This document shows, one piece after another, positions 6,224 through 14,300 of a DNA stretch of 64,000 nucleotides. Both the position numbers and the translations under genes were made by a program. Each line of letters starts with the position of its first letter. The stretch's first letter is position 1. The stretch comes from Bacillus sp. ISL-55 (lineage in GTDB: Bacteria; Bacillota; Bacilli; Bacillales; Cytobacillaceae): positions 62,001-126,000 of the forward strand of contig NZ_JAGGQU010000021.1 of the NCBI RefSeq assembly GCF_018613155.1, given 5' to 3'. A model generated the notes under the pieces. It saw only the letters and a program-made list of their open reading frames with translations, was not told the DNA's origin and made no database searches.

Positions 6224-9103
6224 CTATGCATTGCTTGTGCTTTTTTCTTTTTCCTCAATTTGTGCTTTCATTCGCAGCCTGTCTCGTTCCAGTACCGGTT
6301 TCAGGTACTTGCCTGTATAGGATTCCTCCACTTCGGCGATCTTTTCCGGTGTTCCGGTGGCGACGATTGTTCCGCCGCGGTCACCGCCTTCGGGTCCGAG
6401 GTCGACGATGTAGTCGGCAGCCTTGATGACATCGAGGTTATGCTCGATTACGAGCACCGTGTCGCCATTTTCGACGAGACGCTGAAGGACCGTCAGCAAG
6501 CGGGCAATGTCATCGACATGCAAACCAGTTGTTGGCTCGTCCAAAATATAAAGCGAACGGCCGGTCGAACGGCGGTGCAGCTCGGACGCCAGCTTGACAC
6601 GCTGCGCTTCCCCTCCGGAAAGGGTCGTCGCTGGCTGGCCAAGTGTGATATAACCGAGTCCGACATCGTATATCGTCTGCAGCTTGCGGGCGATTTTCGG
6701 GATGTTAGCGAAGAATTCAACCGCTGCCTCAACTGTCATATCAAGGATATCGGAAATGTTTTTGCCTTTGTACTTTACTTCCAAAGTCTCACGGTTGTAG
6801 CGTTTGCCGTGGCACACTTCACAAGGGACGTACACATCGGGCAGGAAGTGCATCTCGATTTTGATGATTCCATCACCGCGGCATGCTTCACAGCGCCCGC
6901 CTTTTACATTGAAGCTGAAGCGTCCCTTTTTATAGCCGCGGACCTTTGCTTCGTTGGTTGATGCGAACACGTCGCGAATATCATCAAACACGCCAGTATA
7001 GGTAGCAGGATTGGATCTTGGTGTACGGCCGATTGGCGACTGGTCGATATCGATGACCTTATCAAGGTGGTCGACACCTTTGATTTCCCTGAATTCCCCT
7101 GGCTTGCTTTTTGCTCGGTGAATCTTCATTGCGAGCGATTTGTGCAGGATTTCATTGATCAGTGTACTTTTACCGGAACCGGAAACACCCGTCACGGCCA
7201 TGAAGGTTCCAAGAGGGAACTTCACATTTACATTTTTAAGATTATTTTCCTTTGCGCCTTTGATTTCGATATAACGGCCATCCGGTTTTCTGCGCTCGAT
7301 CGGCAGCGGGATGAACTTTTTACCGGACAGGTACTGACCTGTCAGTGAGTTTGGATCATCCATTACCTCTGCTGGGGTTCCCTGGGAGATGATTTCACCA
7401 CCATGAACACCTGCTCCAGGACCGATATCAATCAAGTGGTCCGCTGCGAGCATCGTATCTTCGTCATGCTCAACGACAATCAGTGTATTGCCAATGTCCC
7501 GCATGTTTTTCAGCGTATCGATCAATCTGTCATTGTCGCGCTGATGAAGACCGATGGATGGCTCATCAAGGATATACAAGACACCCGTGAGGCGTGATCC
7601 TATCTGGGTTGCCAGCCTGATTCGCTGGGCCTCACCACCTGATAGTGTTCCAGCCGAGCGACTCATCGTCAGGTAATCCAACCCGACATTGATCAAGAAG
7701 CCGAGACGTTCCGTAATCTCACGGAAAATCATATTAGCAATCTTCATTTCTTTTTCCGAAAGCTCAAGACTCTCGAAAAATTGGTGTGCTTCCTCTACCG
7801 ACAATGCCGTCACTTCACCGATATGGCGGCCGTCAACAAGAACAGCCAGCGTTTCACGTTTAAGCCTGTATCCTTTACAAGTTGGGCAGGCATGCTCGCC
7901 CATATACTTCTCCATTTGCTCGCGGATATAATCAGAGCCTGTTTCCTTATAACGGCGCTCGATATTTTTCAAAACGCCCTCAAAAACAATATAGTTTTCA
8001 CGAACCTGTCCCCAGTCATTTTCATAGCGGAAATAAATCCGGTCCTTGTCTGAACCGTAAAGGATTTTATCCATTTCATGATCTTGGAGGTCTTTTACCG
8101 GTACGTCCATATCGATTCCATAATGATTGCAGATCGCCTCAAGAAGCTGCGGGTAATACTGTGAGCTCGTCGGTTCCCACGGAGCGATTGCATGCTGTTT
8201 TAATGAAAGCTCCTTGTTCGGGACGACTAAATCAACGTCGACCTCCAGCTTCGCACCAAGACCGTCACATTCAGGGCATGCGCCAAATGGGCTGTTGAAT
8301 GAGAACATCCGGGGCTCAAGCTCGCCGATCGAGAAGCCGCAAATCGGGCAGGCATGGTTTTCGCTGAACATCAATTCTTCTTCACCGATTACATCAATCA
8401 GCACATTGCCCTCACCTAATTTAAGCGCGGCTTCCATCGAGTCCGCCAGGCGGGCAGCAATCCCTTCCTTGACGACAATCCGGTCGATGACAACTTCAAT
8501 CGAATGCTTTTTGTTTTTCTCCAGCTCAATATCGTCTCCGAGGTCATGCATCTCTCTGTCAATACGGACTCGGACATAGCCTTGTTTTTTCACATCTTCA
8601 AGAACTTTGACGTGTGTCCCCTTCCTTCCGGAAACAAGCGGAGCAAGGATCTGCAGCTTTGTCCTTTCGGGATATTCGAGCACACGGTCGACCATCTGCT
8701 CGATTGTCTGCGATGAAATCTCTATATTATGCACCGGGCAGGTTGGACGTCCCACCCTGGCGAATAGCAAACGCAAATAATCATAAATCTCTGTCACCGT
8801 ACCAACTGTTGAACGGGGATTTCGGCTCGTCGTCTTCTGGTCGATCGATATCGCCGGGGACAATCCTTCAATTGAATCTACGTCCGGCTTGTCCATCTGG
8901 CCGAGGAACTGGCGCGCGTAGGCAGAAAGTGATTCTACATAACGGCGCTGTCCTTCAGCATAGATGGTGTCGAACGCCAGCGAGGACTTTCCTGAACCGG
9001 AAAGTCCTGTCAATACAACAAGCTTATCTCTCGGAATGGTGACATCTATATTTTTCAAGTTATGAGCTCTGGCGCCCTTAACTATCAGTTTATCCATAGC
9101 CAT
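6224..9103 (-). CDS. uvrA: excinuclease ABC subunit A
   Basis: Damage-recognition ATPase of nucleotide excision repair; dimerises and loads UvrB on damaged DNA. The 959-residue length is the family norm. Seen are the first Walker A ([13 protein letters not shown], about 31), a zinc module (CPICGF ... CPECDG, about 253-280), the ABC signature [10 protein letters not shown], the second Walker A ([11 protein letters not shown], about 640), the second zinc module (CEACRGDG ... CEVCHG, about 740) and a second signature [10 protein letters not shown] with [10 protein letters not shown]. It follows uvrB with 7 bp between them and shares its transcript. Confidence 0.98.
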   Translation of the reverse strand: MAMDKLIVKGARAHNLKNIDVTIPRDKLVVLTGLSGSGKSSLAFDTIYAEGQRRYVESLSAYARQFLGQMDKPDVDSIEGLSPAISIDQKTTSRNPRSTVGTVTEIYDYLRLLFARVGRPTCPVHNIEISSQTIEQMVDRVLEYPERTKLQILAPLVSGRKGTHVKVLEDVKKQGYVRVRIDREMHDLGDDIELEKNKKHSIEVVIDRIVVKEGIAARLADSMEAALKLGEGNVLIDVIGEEELMFSENHACPICGFSIGELEPRMFSFNSPFGACPECDGLGAKLEVDVDLVVPNKELSLKQHAIAPWEPTSSQYYPQLLEAICNHYGIDMDVPVKDLQDHEMDKILYGSDKDRIYFRYENDWGQVRENYIVFEGVLKNIERRYKETGSDYIREQMEKYMGEHACPTCKGYRLKRETLAVLVDGRHIGEVTALSVEEAHQFFESLELSEKEMKIANMIFREITERLGFLINVGLDYLTMSRSAGTLSGGEAQRIRLATQIGSRLTGVLYILDEPSIGLHQRDNDRLIDTLKNMRDIGNTLIVVEHDEDTMLAADHLIDIGPGAGVHGGEIISQGTPAEVMDDPNSLTGQYLSGKKFIPLPIERRKPDGRYIEIKGAKENNLKNVNVKFPLGTFMAVTGVSGSGKSTLINEILHKSLAMKIHRAKSKPGEFREIKGVDHLDKVIDIDQSPIGRTPRSNPATYTGVFDDIRDVFASTNEAKVRGYKKGRFSFNVKGGRCEACRGDGIIKIEMHFLPDVYVPCEVCHGKRYNRETLEVKYKGKNISDILDMTVEAAVEFFANIPKIARKLQTIYDVGLGYITLGQPATTLSGGEAQRVKLASELHRRSTGRSLYILDEPTTGLHVDDIARLLTVLQRLVENGDTVLVIEHNLDVIKAADYIVDLGPEGGDRGGTIVATGTPEKIAEVEESYTGKYLKPVLERDRLRMKAQIEEKEKSTSNA

Positions 9104-9110
9104 GTTATCG

Positions 9111-11090
9111 TCATCCTTCCGCTTTTAACTCAAGAATAAGGTCGCGCAATTCAGCGGCCCGTTCGAAATTGAGGGCCTTTGCCGCATCCTTCATTTCTTT
9201 TTCCATGTTGAATATTACCTGCTCGCGCTCTTTCTTTGTGAGCTTCTTCATACCCTCTGACGGATTGTAGTCTTCTTGTTCCTCTGCAGCCATCGTTGCG
9301 CGGATCACATCGCGGATCTCCTTCTGGATGGTCTGTGGTGTGATGCCATGCTTTTCATTATATGCTTCCTGAATCGCACGGCGCCGTGTCGTTTCGCCGA
9401 TCGCAAGCTCCATCGAGTTCGTCATCTTGTCTGCATACATGATGACATGCCCGCGTTCATTTCTGGCTGCCCGGCCCATTGTCTGGATGAGTGATCTTTC
9501 AGAACGAAGGAAGCCTTCCTTATCGGCATCGAGAATGGCCACGAGTGAAACTTCAGGAATATCAAGTCCTTCTCTTAACAGATTGATTCCGATGAGAACA
9601 TCATATTTGCCAAGGCGGAGTTCGCGGATGATTTCAATCCGCTCGAGCGTCTTGACCTCTGAGTGCAGATATTGGACTTTGATGCCGATTTCCTTCAGGT
9701 AATCGGTCAAATCCTCAGACATTTTTTTCGTCAATGTCGTGACAAGCACACGCTCATTCCGCTTCGTCCGCTCATGGATTTCTCCGATCAAATCATCAAT
9801 CTGGCCTTCGATTGGCCTTACATCAATCGTCGGATCAAGCAATCCTGTCGGGCGGATGATCTGCTGTACCATTTCTGGAGTATGCTCCAGCTCATATGGA
9901 CCTGGAGTCGCCGATACGAAAACAGCCTGTTTGACATGGTTTTCGAATTCAGCAAATGTCAGCGGCCGGTTATCCATTGCTGACGGCAGGCGGAAACCAT
10001 GGTCAACCAGCACCTGTTTACGGGCCTGGTCACCATTAAACATTCCCCTTATTTGCGGCAATGTAACATGCGACTCATCGATCACAATCAAAAAGTCATC
10101 CGGGAAGTAATCAAGCAATGTATATGGAGTCGCACCAGCAGGTCTTAAGGTCAGATGGCGCGAATAGTTTTCGATGCCGGAGCAGAAGCCCATCTCACGC
10201 ATCATCTCAAGGTCATACCTTGTGCGCTGTTCGAGCCTTTGCGCCTCAAGAAGCTTTTCTTCGGCGCGCATTACTTCCAGTCGCTCCTCCAGCTCTTTTT
10301 CGATGTTCTCGATCGCAATCTTCATCTTTTCCTCGCGGGTTACGAAGTGGGATGCCGGGAAGATCGCGACATGGTCACGTTCGCCGATAATCTCACCAGT
10401 CAACGCATCAACCTCGCGGATCCGGTCAATCTCGTCGCCAAAAAATTCGATCCTCATGCAATGCTCGTCACGTGAGACCGGGAAAATCTCGACGACATCG
10501 CCGCGGACACGGAACGTCCCGCGTTTGAAGTCGATATCATTTCGTTCATACTGGACGTCAACCAGCTTGTGAAGAAGCTTATTGCGCTCAATTTCCATGC
10601 CAGTCCGGAGTGACACGACCATGTCGCGGTATTCATCCGGATTACCGAGACCGTAGATGCAGGAAACACTGGCAATGATGATGACATCCTTGCGCTCGAA
10701 TAGCGACGATGTAGCCGAGTGGCGCAGCTTGTCAATCTCATCATTGATGCTTGCGTCCTTTTCAATGAATGTATCCGTCTGCGGCACGTAAGCCTCTGGC
10801 TGATAATAATCATAATAGCTGACGAAATACTCAACCGCGTTGTTCGGGAAAAATTCCTTGAACTCGCTGTACAGCTGGCCGGCAAGGGTTTTATTATGGG
10901 CGATGACAAGCGTCGGCTTGTTCACTTCCTTGATCACATTGGAAATCGTGAACGTCTTTCCTGTTCCCGTTGCGCCAAGGAGCGTCTGATGCTTCTTATT
11001 ATCGCGGATTCCTTGTACCAGCTCTTTGATTGCTGCAGGCTGGTCTCCCTGCGGAGAATACTTCGAGACTAATTCAAATTGGTCCTTCAC
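9111..11090 (-). CDS. uvrB: excinuclease ABC subunit B
   Basis: Helicase-like DNA damage verification subunit that recruits UvrC. The 659-residue protein has Walker [11 protein letters not shown] near residue 40, the DNA-binding beta-hairpin region [20 protein letters not shown], helicase motifs [21 protein letters not shown] and QTMGRAARN, and the C-terminal UVR motif [13 protein letters not shown] that contacts UvrC. The start is GTG at 11090 with AGGAGG 7-8 nt upstream. An SOS-type box lies 170 bp upstream and a short repeat element sits inside the leader. It precedes uvrA in one operon. Confidence 0.98.
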   Translation of the reverse strand: MKDQFELVSKYSPQGDQPAAIKELVQGIRDNKKHQTLLGATGTGKTFTISNVIKEVNKPTLVIAHNKTLAGQLYSEFKEFFPNNAVEYFVSYYDYYQPEAYVPQTDTFIEKDASINDEIDKLRHSATSSLFERKDVIIIASVSCIYGLGNPDEYRDMVVSLRTGMEIERNKLLHKLVDVQYERNDIDFKRGTFRVRGDVVEIFPVSRDEHCMRIEFFGDEIDRIREVDALTGEIIGERDHVAIFPASHFVTREEKMKIAIENIEKELEERLEVMRAEEKLLEAQRLEQRTRYDLEMMREMGFCSGIENYSRHLTLRPAGATPYTLLDYFPDDFLIVIDESHVTLPQIRGMFNGDQARKQVLVDHGFRLPSAMDNRPLTFAEFENHVKQAVFVSATPGPYELEHTPEMVQQIIRPTGLLDPTIDVRPIEGQIDDLIGEIHERTKRNERVLVTTLTKKMSEDLTDYLKEIGIKVQYLHSEVKTLERIEIIRELRLGKYDVLIGINLLREGLDIPEVSLVAILDADKEGFLRSERSLIQTMGRAARNERGHVIMYADKMTNSMELAIGETTRRRAIQEAYNEKHGITPQTIQKEIRDVIRATMAAEEQEDYNPSEGMKKLTKKEREQVIFNMEKEMKDAAKALNFERAAELRDLILELKAEG

Positions 11091-11119
11091 AGAAAAGCCT
11101 CCTGTAATTTAAATTTCTA

Positions 11120-11176
11120 GGCTCTTTTCGTAAACTTAGTCGCATTCTTTGATTCAGAAACTTTTTCGAAAAGAAC
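11120..11176. repeat. short relative of the 181-bp palindromic element, in the uvrB leader
   Basis: GGCTCTTTTCGTAAACTTAG (11120-11139) to CGAAAAGAAC (11167-11176). The outer arms are inverted and the first 20 bases resemble the ends of the full copies at 11412-11592 and 18119-18299. It lies between the proposed uvrB promoter and its ribosome binding site. Confidence 0.6.
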
Positions 11177-11237
11177 TTTCCTATATATAAGCCTTACATA
11201 GTTGTCAAAAAGTCATATCCTCATTCTACCACAAAGA

Positions 11238-11274
11238 AGGGAAAACAAACCAACAAAAAGCGAACAAACATTCG
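11238..11274 (-). promoter_or_regulatory. LexA/DinR (SOS) box and putative promoter of uvrBA
   Basis: CGAACAAACATTCG at 11261-11274 is a palindromic match to the Bacillus SOS box CGAAC-N4-GTTCG with one change. Downstream on the minus strand, TAGAAT preceded by TGTGG is a likely -10. Position and the known SOS control of uvrBA in B. subtilis support the call; the -35 is not clear. Confidence 0.75.
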
Positions 11275-11324
11275 AATTTATATCTTTGTTTTAAAAGAGA
11301 ATGCTGTAGATTGTCGAATCCTCG

Positions 11325-11344
11325 TTAATCAAACGTTTGATTAA
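11325..11344. promoter_or_regulatory. perfect 20-bp palindrome, operator-like
   Basis: TTAATCAAACGTTTGATTAA reads the same on both strands. Its length and symmetry suit a dimeric (TetR-type) repressor site, but no regulator gene is adjacent and no promoter is evident over it. It lies about 50 bp upstream of the SOS box. Confidence 0.5.
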
Positions 11345-11368
11345 AGTGGAGCCATCCCTTTATTCATA

Positions 11369-11398
11369 AGAAAAACCCGCCGGACACAATCCGACAGG
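11369..11398 (-). terminator. intrinsic terminator downstream of csbA
   Basis: On the minus strand CCTGTCGGA, a 5-nt loop, TCCGGCGGG (two G-T wobbles), then TTTTTCTT. It separates csbA transcription from the uvrB promoter. Confidence 0.85.
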
Positions 11399-11411
11399 CT
11401 TACTTTTAGTA

Positions 11412-11592
11412 TGTTTTCGTAAAGGGTGTTGTTAAAATCCTCAAGCCGATTTTAACGTAATATATCCCATTTTGTAGGTCGGTAATAAGTTTGCATGCTC
11501 TTTTCTCATAAGAAGCGTCAACTTAACGATGGAATATAGGTAATTCAATCCAATTTTGTATTCAATAGCAACAAATAGTGAGAAAAGAGACC
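11412..11592 (-). repeat. 181-bp palindromic dispersed element, full copy B
   Basis: Runs from TGTTTTCGTAAAG to TGAGAAAAGAGACC. It holds a perfect 8-bp stem GTTAAAAT/ATTTTAAC (11431-11438, 11449-11456) and a second inverted pair, GCTCTTTTCTCATAA near 11497 with TGAGAAAAGAG at 11579. The copy at 18119-18299 (opposite orientation) aligns over its whole length, and both measure 181 bp by my counting. Non-coding. Confidence 0.8.
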
Positions 11593-11603
11593 TACTTTTT
11601 AAA

Positions 11604-11837
11604 TTATGACTGCTTCTTGTTGCGCTTCATCATCCGGTTCGCCAGATAGAAACCCACGGTCAATGAAAAGGCATCGACGACAATCAGCAGGAAGGAATCT
11701 GTGTAACCTTTATAAACAGAAGCCGCAATCAACGCGACCGTCAATACGAGCGCAAGGATGTGGTTATAGGCAACCCTGGTGAAAAACACAACCATTAAAC
11801 CAGGCAGTAACAGTGCGGACAAATATTTCAGCACCAA
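11604..11837 (-). CDS. csbA: CsbA family small membrane protein
   Basis: A 77-residue protein with about three hydrophobic segments, a basic tail RMMKRNKKQS, and the family landmarks PGLMVVFFTRV near residue 12-22 and KGYTDSF near the middle. It resembles CsbA of B. subtilis, a sigma-B-controlled membrane protein of unknown function located just before uvrBA, the same position as here. I chose TTG at 11837 because it gives the family N-terminus and has TGAGGTG upstream; the GTG at 11849 overlaps that ribosome binding site. I could not find a convincing sigma-B promoter in front of it. Confidence 0.85.
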   Translation of the reverse strand: MVLKYLSALLLPGLMVVFFTRVAYNHILALVLTVALIAASVYKGYTDSFLLIVVDAFSLTVGFYLANRMMKRNKKQS

Positions 11838-12240
11838 TTGATTAAACACCTCATTCAGAGAAATAACGAAAATTTAGAATCATCTTTTTAAAATATAACT
11901 TTTTTAGAGGCTGGTTACAAGAATCTCCTCTTAAAAGAAGTTTGTTTTCGCATTGGATGCATCCGCATGCTTTTTTTACTGTGGTAGTAAAAGCTATTAA
12001 GTCTAGGGGAATTACGAAAAAGGTGATGACCATAAACCTTATTACCAAGGATATATGAGTTTAGTATTGAAATGCCTAAAATCCAACCTGTTATGTCCTT
12101 TTAGACAAATGGAAGACCTCTTTTCCTGTCTGAAATGATGGAAAAATGAGTGATTTCAATTGTTTCTGACAAAAATTGGTTTGATACTTTATACCTATAT
12201 ATGATATTAATAAAGTACTTAAAATAAATACTCTTTATCT
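11838..12240. other. intergenic stretch without a supported gene
   Basis: About 400 bp between csbA and the riboswitch. It holds the leaders of two divergent units. TTGGTT (12176-12181) and TATGAT (12200-12205) with 18 bp spacing are a weak candidate promoter for the riboswitch transcript. The open frame at 11851-12048 on the minus strand has no ribosome binding site and no recognisable sequence. Confidence 0.5.
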
Positions 12241-12320
12241 TACCGATAAAGGCAAACCTGTTGAAAGGCAGGGACGCAAAGCCACGGGCCTAAAGCAATT
12301 GCTAGGGCAGCCGGGCCGCC
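12241..12320 (+). ncRNA. cyclic-di-GMP-I (GEMM) riboswitch aptamer
   Basis: The conserved core is plain to read: GATAAAGGCAAACCTG (12245-12260), a GAAA tetraloop (12263-12266), GGGACGCAAAGCC (12271-12283) and CGGGCCTAAAG followed by the second arm and its receptor-side GGGCAGCCGGG. These are the hallmark segments of class I c-di-GMP aptamers. It is followed at once by a terminator hairpin and then by the STAS/PP2C operon, so it should couple c-di-GMP level to expression of that operon. Whether ligand turns the operon on or off cannot be decided by eye. Confidence 0.93.
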
Positions 12321-12325
12321 GAAGA

Positions 12326-12354
12326 AGACGGAAATCTATCAATCCGCCTTTTTT
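12326..12354 (+). terminator. expression-platform terminator of the c-di-GMP riboswitch
   Basis: GACGGA and TCCGCC pair (one mismatch) around a loop of about 10 nt and are followed by TTTTTT. The 5' arm is only a few bases after the aptamer, the layout expected for transcription control. Confidence 0.75.
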
Positions 12355-12419
12355 CGAGGGGGATTTTTTTATACCCTTTATAGGTATTATTACCCGGAAC
12401 TCATGAAAGGTGATGAGAA

Positions 12420-12728
12420 ATGTCTTTTAAGATGACTGAAGAGAGTGTCAATGATCAGGTTAATGTCTTCCTTGAAGGAGAATTAGACATTTTCACAATC
12501 GAATCCGTTATCCAAAAGATCGATTCGATTTCAGCTCCTGAATGCAATGTGAATCTGAATGGAGTATCTTTTATTGATTCTTCTGGAATTGGTTTATTGA
12601 TCAGGAAAGTCATGGATTGGAAAGAGAATGGCCGCACTTTAACCATTTCCGATTTTCAGCCTGTTGTCCATGAGGTGATGGAAGAAATGGGAGCATTCAT
12701 AATACTAGAGGAAGTTTATAGCCAATGA
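12420..12728 (+). CDS. STAS domain protein, anti-anti-sigma factor type (SpoIIAA/RsbV-like)
   Basis: A 102-residue single STAS domain. The segment NLNGVSFIDSSGIGLLI carries the DSSG motif whose first Ser is the phosphorylation site in SpoIIAA and RsbV, so it should cycle between a phosphorylated form (made by an RsbW-like kinase) and a free form that binds the kinase. First gene after the c-di-GMP riboswitch; the start ATG has GAAAGGTGATGA upstream. Its stop overlaps the start of the PP2C phosphatase gene, a natural partner. The kinase could be the C-terminal domain of the HD-GYP protein at 14301 or the RsbW-like protein at 20456; this is inference. Confidence 0.92.
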   Translation: MSFKMTEESVNDQVNVFLEGELDIFTIESVIQKIDSISAPECNVNLNGVSFIDSSGIGLLIRKVMDWKENGRTLTISDFQPVVHEVMEEMGAFIILEEVYSQ

Positions 12729-13504
12729 TGATCCATTCCGAAGAAAAAAACACAAATAAATATATACAACAAAACAGACTAAGTGCTGATTTGAAGGAAG
12801 CAGCCAATGTCCAAAGTGTCCTGCTCCAGCACGAGCCCCCTGCTTGTGAATCTCTAGAATGCAAAGGTGTCTCTATTCCAGCCCATTATTTAGGGGGAGA
12901 TTATTATGGTTTTATCTATGAAGAGGAAAAACAGAGATATTGGGTGTTCACGGGTGATGTGATGGGAAAGGGAATTCCTGCTTTCGCTAAAATGGCGATG
13001 CTTAGAACCGCGATCCGGACGCTCGTTCCTCAAAGCTCGAGCCCCTCTGAATTATTGCAGAAAGTGAACATGATTTTATATGAAGATTTAAAACTGCTCA
13101 AGTCCTTCGCGACCTTATTTTGCGGAATGTATGATTTAGCTGAAAACACATTTACCTACGCATCCGCCGGGCATCCAAGTGCGATTCTGAAGAGGGAAAA
13201 ACATCCTAGCGAATTCCTGAAAGCAAATGGAATTGCGATCGGTTTCCTGCCTAACCGTAAATATACAGAAGAGAGAGTGATTCTTGGACCCAATGATTAT
13301 GTCTGTATATACACTGACGGTATCTTGGAGGCAATGGATGATCAGCGAAATCAGTTCGGAAAAGACAGAATAATCAAAATGATAAACCAGCACTCTGACT
13401 ACCCTTCATTAGTAAAAACCATTACTGAGCAAGTACTATCATTCTCGAATTTCGATCAGCGAGACGATGTAACGCTGGTGACGATCCGACGAATGGCACA
13501 TTAA
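12725..13504 (+). CDS. PP2C-like SpoIIE/RsbU-type serine phosphatase
   Basis: A 259-residue protein made of one SpoIIE-type PP2C domain after a short N-terminal helix (SADLKEAANVQSVLLQ). Metal-binding aspartates are visible in GGDYYGF (about 58), TGDVMGKG (about 78), YTDGILEA (about 198) and RDDVTLV (about 247), so the enzyme looks active. RsbU-type enzymes remove phosphate from STAS antagonists; the upstream overlapping STAS gene is the obvious substrate. There is no separate sensory domain, so control is probably through the riboswitch or partner proteins. Start ATG 12725 overlaps the STAS stop (ATGA). Confidence 0.92.
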   Translation: MMIHSEEKNTNKYIQQNRLSADLKEAANVQSVLLQHEPPACESLECKGVSIPAHYLGGDYYGFIYEEEKQRYWVFTGDVMGKGIPAFAKMAMLRTAIRTLVPQSSSPSELLQKVNMILYEDLKLLKSFATLFCGMYDLAENTFTYASAGHPSAILKREKHPSEFLKANGIAIGFLPNRKYTEERVILGPNDYVCIYTDGILEAMDDQRNQFGKDRIIKMINQHSDYPSLVKTITEQVLSFSNFDQRDDVTLVTIRRMAH

Positions 13505-13558
13505 TTTTGTTTCACTGGTTGATGATTGTCAATGAACCTTTGAAAGGAGGTGTTAATA

Positions 13559-13645
13559 ATGAAGGCAAAGGTAAAGTACACTCTTCAGATTGCTGCATTG
13601 ATCGCCCTGGCTCTAGGTCCGGTTGTTGGAAAGCCTTGGTGGTAA
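13559..13645 (+). CDS. 28-residue hydrophobic peptide ending Lys-Pro-Trp-Trp
   Basis: A very short gene not long enough for standard gene callers. ATG at 13559 has an almost ideal ribosome binding site AAAGGAGGTG (13542-13551) 7 nt upstream, which is why I believe it is translated. The peptide has a basic start (KAKVK), a hydrophobic core with ALIALALGPVVG, and the end GKPWW followed by TAA. It lies 54 bp after the PP2C gene and just before a strong terminator, so it is probably the last gene of the riboswitch operon. It looks like a signal-peptide-type pheromone precursor or a small membrane peptide (type I toxin-like); I cannot tell which. I do not recognise the family. Confidence 0.72.
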   Translation: MKAKVKYTLQIAALIALALGPVVGKPWW

Positions 13646-13652
13646 GATCCAG

Positions 13653-13712
13653 ATAAAGACTTGGTGATTTTCCTGACGGCCGGCATGATAATCATCCAAG
13701 TCTTTATTTTCT
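13653..13712 (+). terminator. long hairpin terminator after the peptide gene
   Basis: ATAAAGACTTGGTGATT (13653-13669) pairs with AATCATCCAAGTCTTTAT (13689-13706) with a single bulged base, followed by TTTTCT. It ends the riboswitch-STAS-PP2C-peptide unit or attenuates read-through to the next genes. Confidence 0.85.
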
Positions 13713-13713
13713 A

Positions 13714-13766
13714 GGCTCTTTTCTAAAACTTTGTTGCTATTGAGTACAAAAATGGATTTGAAATTC
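13714..13766 (+). repeat. half copy of the 181-bp palindromic element
   Basis: GGCTCTTTTCTAAAACTTTG, then TTGCTATTGAGTACAAAAATGG. It matches the right-hand 50 bp of the full copies (compare 18119-18170) but has no second arm. It lies immediately upstream of the DUF5317 gene ribosome binding site. Confidence 0.65.
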
Positions 13767-13783
13767 AAAGGAGGTCATTGAAA

Positions 13784-14293
13784 TTGAAATATTTTTTATT
13801 GCTGGCATTTGTCATCACATTTTCTCTTAAAAAAAACCCACTAACATTCTTTAAAAATGTTGAATTTCAATGGCCTCTTCTCATCATTGTCAGCTTTGGT
13901 GCACAAATTGCCCTGGCTTTTTTCACTATAAGGACAGCGGTAAAGCTGGAATTGGTGCTGATCGCTACTTTTTCAGGTATCATCCTGTGGCTATGGAAAA
14001 ATCGTCAAATCCCAGGACTTAAGTTCATACTGGCAGGCTCCACCTTGAATTTACTCGCTTTGCTGTTACATGGCGGCCTGATGCCTGTCTCCGAAAAAGC
14101 GATGACTCTGACAGGACAGGATGTATCCTCCCTCGGGAATGATTCTCGACACCAGCTGATGGACTCCACTTTTACCTGGATTCTCGGCGACTGGATACCC
14201 GTCTTGAAATATGTATTAAGTCCAGGGGATCTTTTAGTAGGCACAGGCATAATCACACTTGTTTATCTTAATTCCACTGTATGGGGGAAATAG
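13784..14293 (+). CDS. DUF5317 family membrane protein
   Basis: A 169-residue protein with five hydrophobic segments (about 2-14, 27-48, 52-68, 76-95, 135-165) and the loop GGLMPVSEKAM that I associate with DUF5317 proteins. Function unknown. TTG at 13784 is preferred because AAAGGAGG (13767-13774) is 9 nt upstream; TTG at 13778 is closer. The next gene, the HD-GYP protein, starts 7 bp after the stop, so the two are co-transcribed. Pairing of a DUF5317 protein with a membrane HD protein suggests a shared membrane complex; that is inference. Confidence 0.8.
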   Translation: MKYFLLLAFVITFSLKKNPLTFFKNVEFQWPLLIIVSFGAQIALAFFTIRTAVKLELVLIATFSGIILWLWKNRQIPGLKFILAGSTLNLLALLLHGGLMPVSEKAMTLTGQDVSSLGNDSRHQLMDSTFTWILGDWIPVLKYVLSPGDLLVGTGIITLVYLNSTVWGK

Positions 14294-14300
14294 GGAGCAT

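Noticed and set aside
5649-6426. Open frames across the 52-bp and 21-bp arrays, including Asn-Cys-Thr heptapeptide repeats at 5995-6426
   Set aside because: The 21-bp period keeps any stop-free frame open, so the repeats follow from the DNA period. There is no convincing start, and the second frame runs antisense into uvrA.
6260-10909. Many long open frames on the plus strand and in other frames opposite uvrA and uvrB
   Set aside because: They mirror the codon structure of uvrA/uvrB, lack ribosome binding sites and show no family likeness.
11851-12048. 65-codon minus-strand frame upstream of csbA
   Set aside because: No ribosome binding site, odd composition and overlap with the csbA leader.
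12215-12250. Possible sigma-D promoter (TAAA ... CCGATAA) before the riboswitch
   Set aside because: Spacing does not fit the 14-16 bp rule, and CCGATAAAGG is part of the conserved riboswitch 5' arm.
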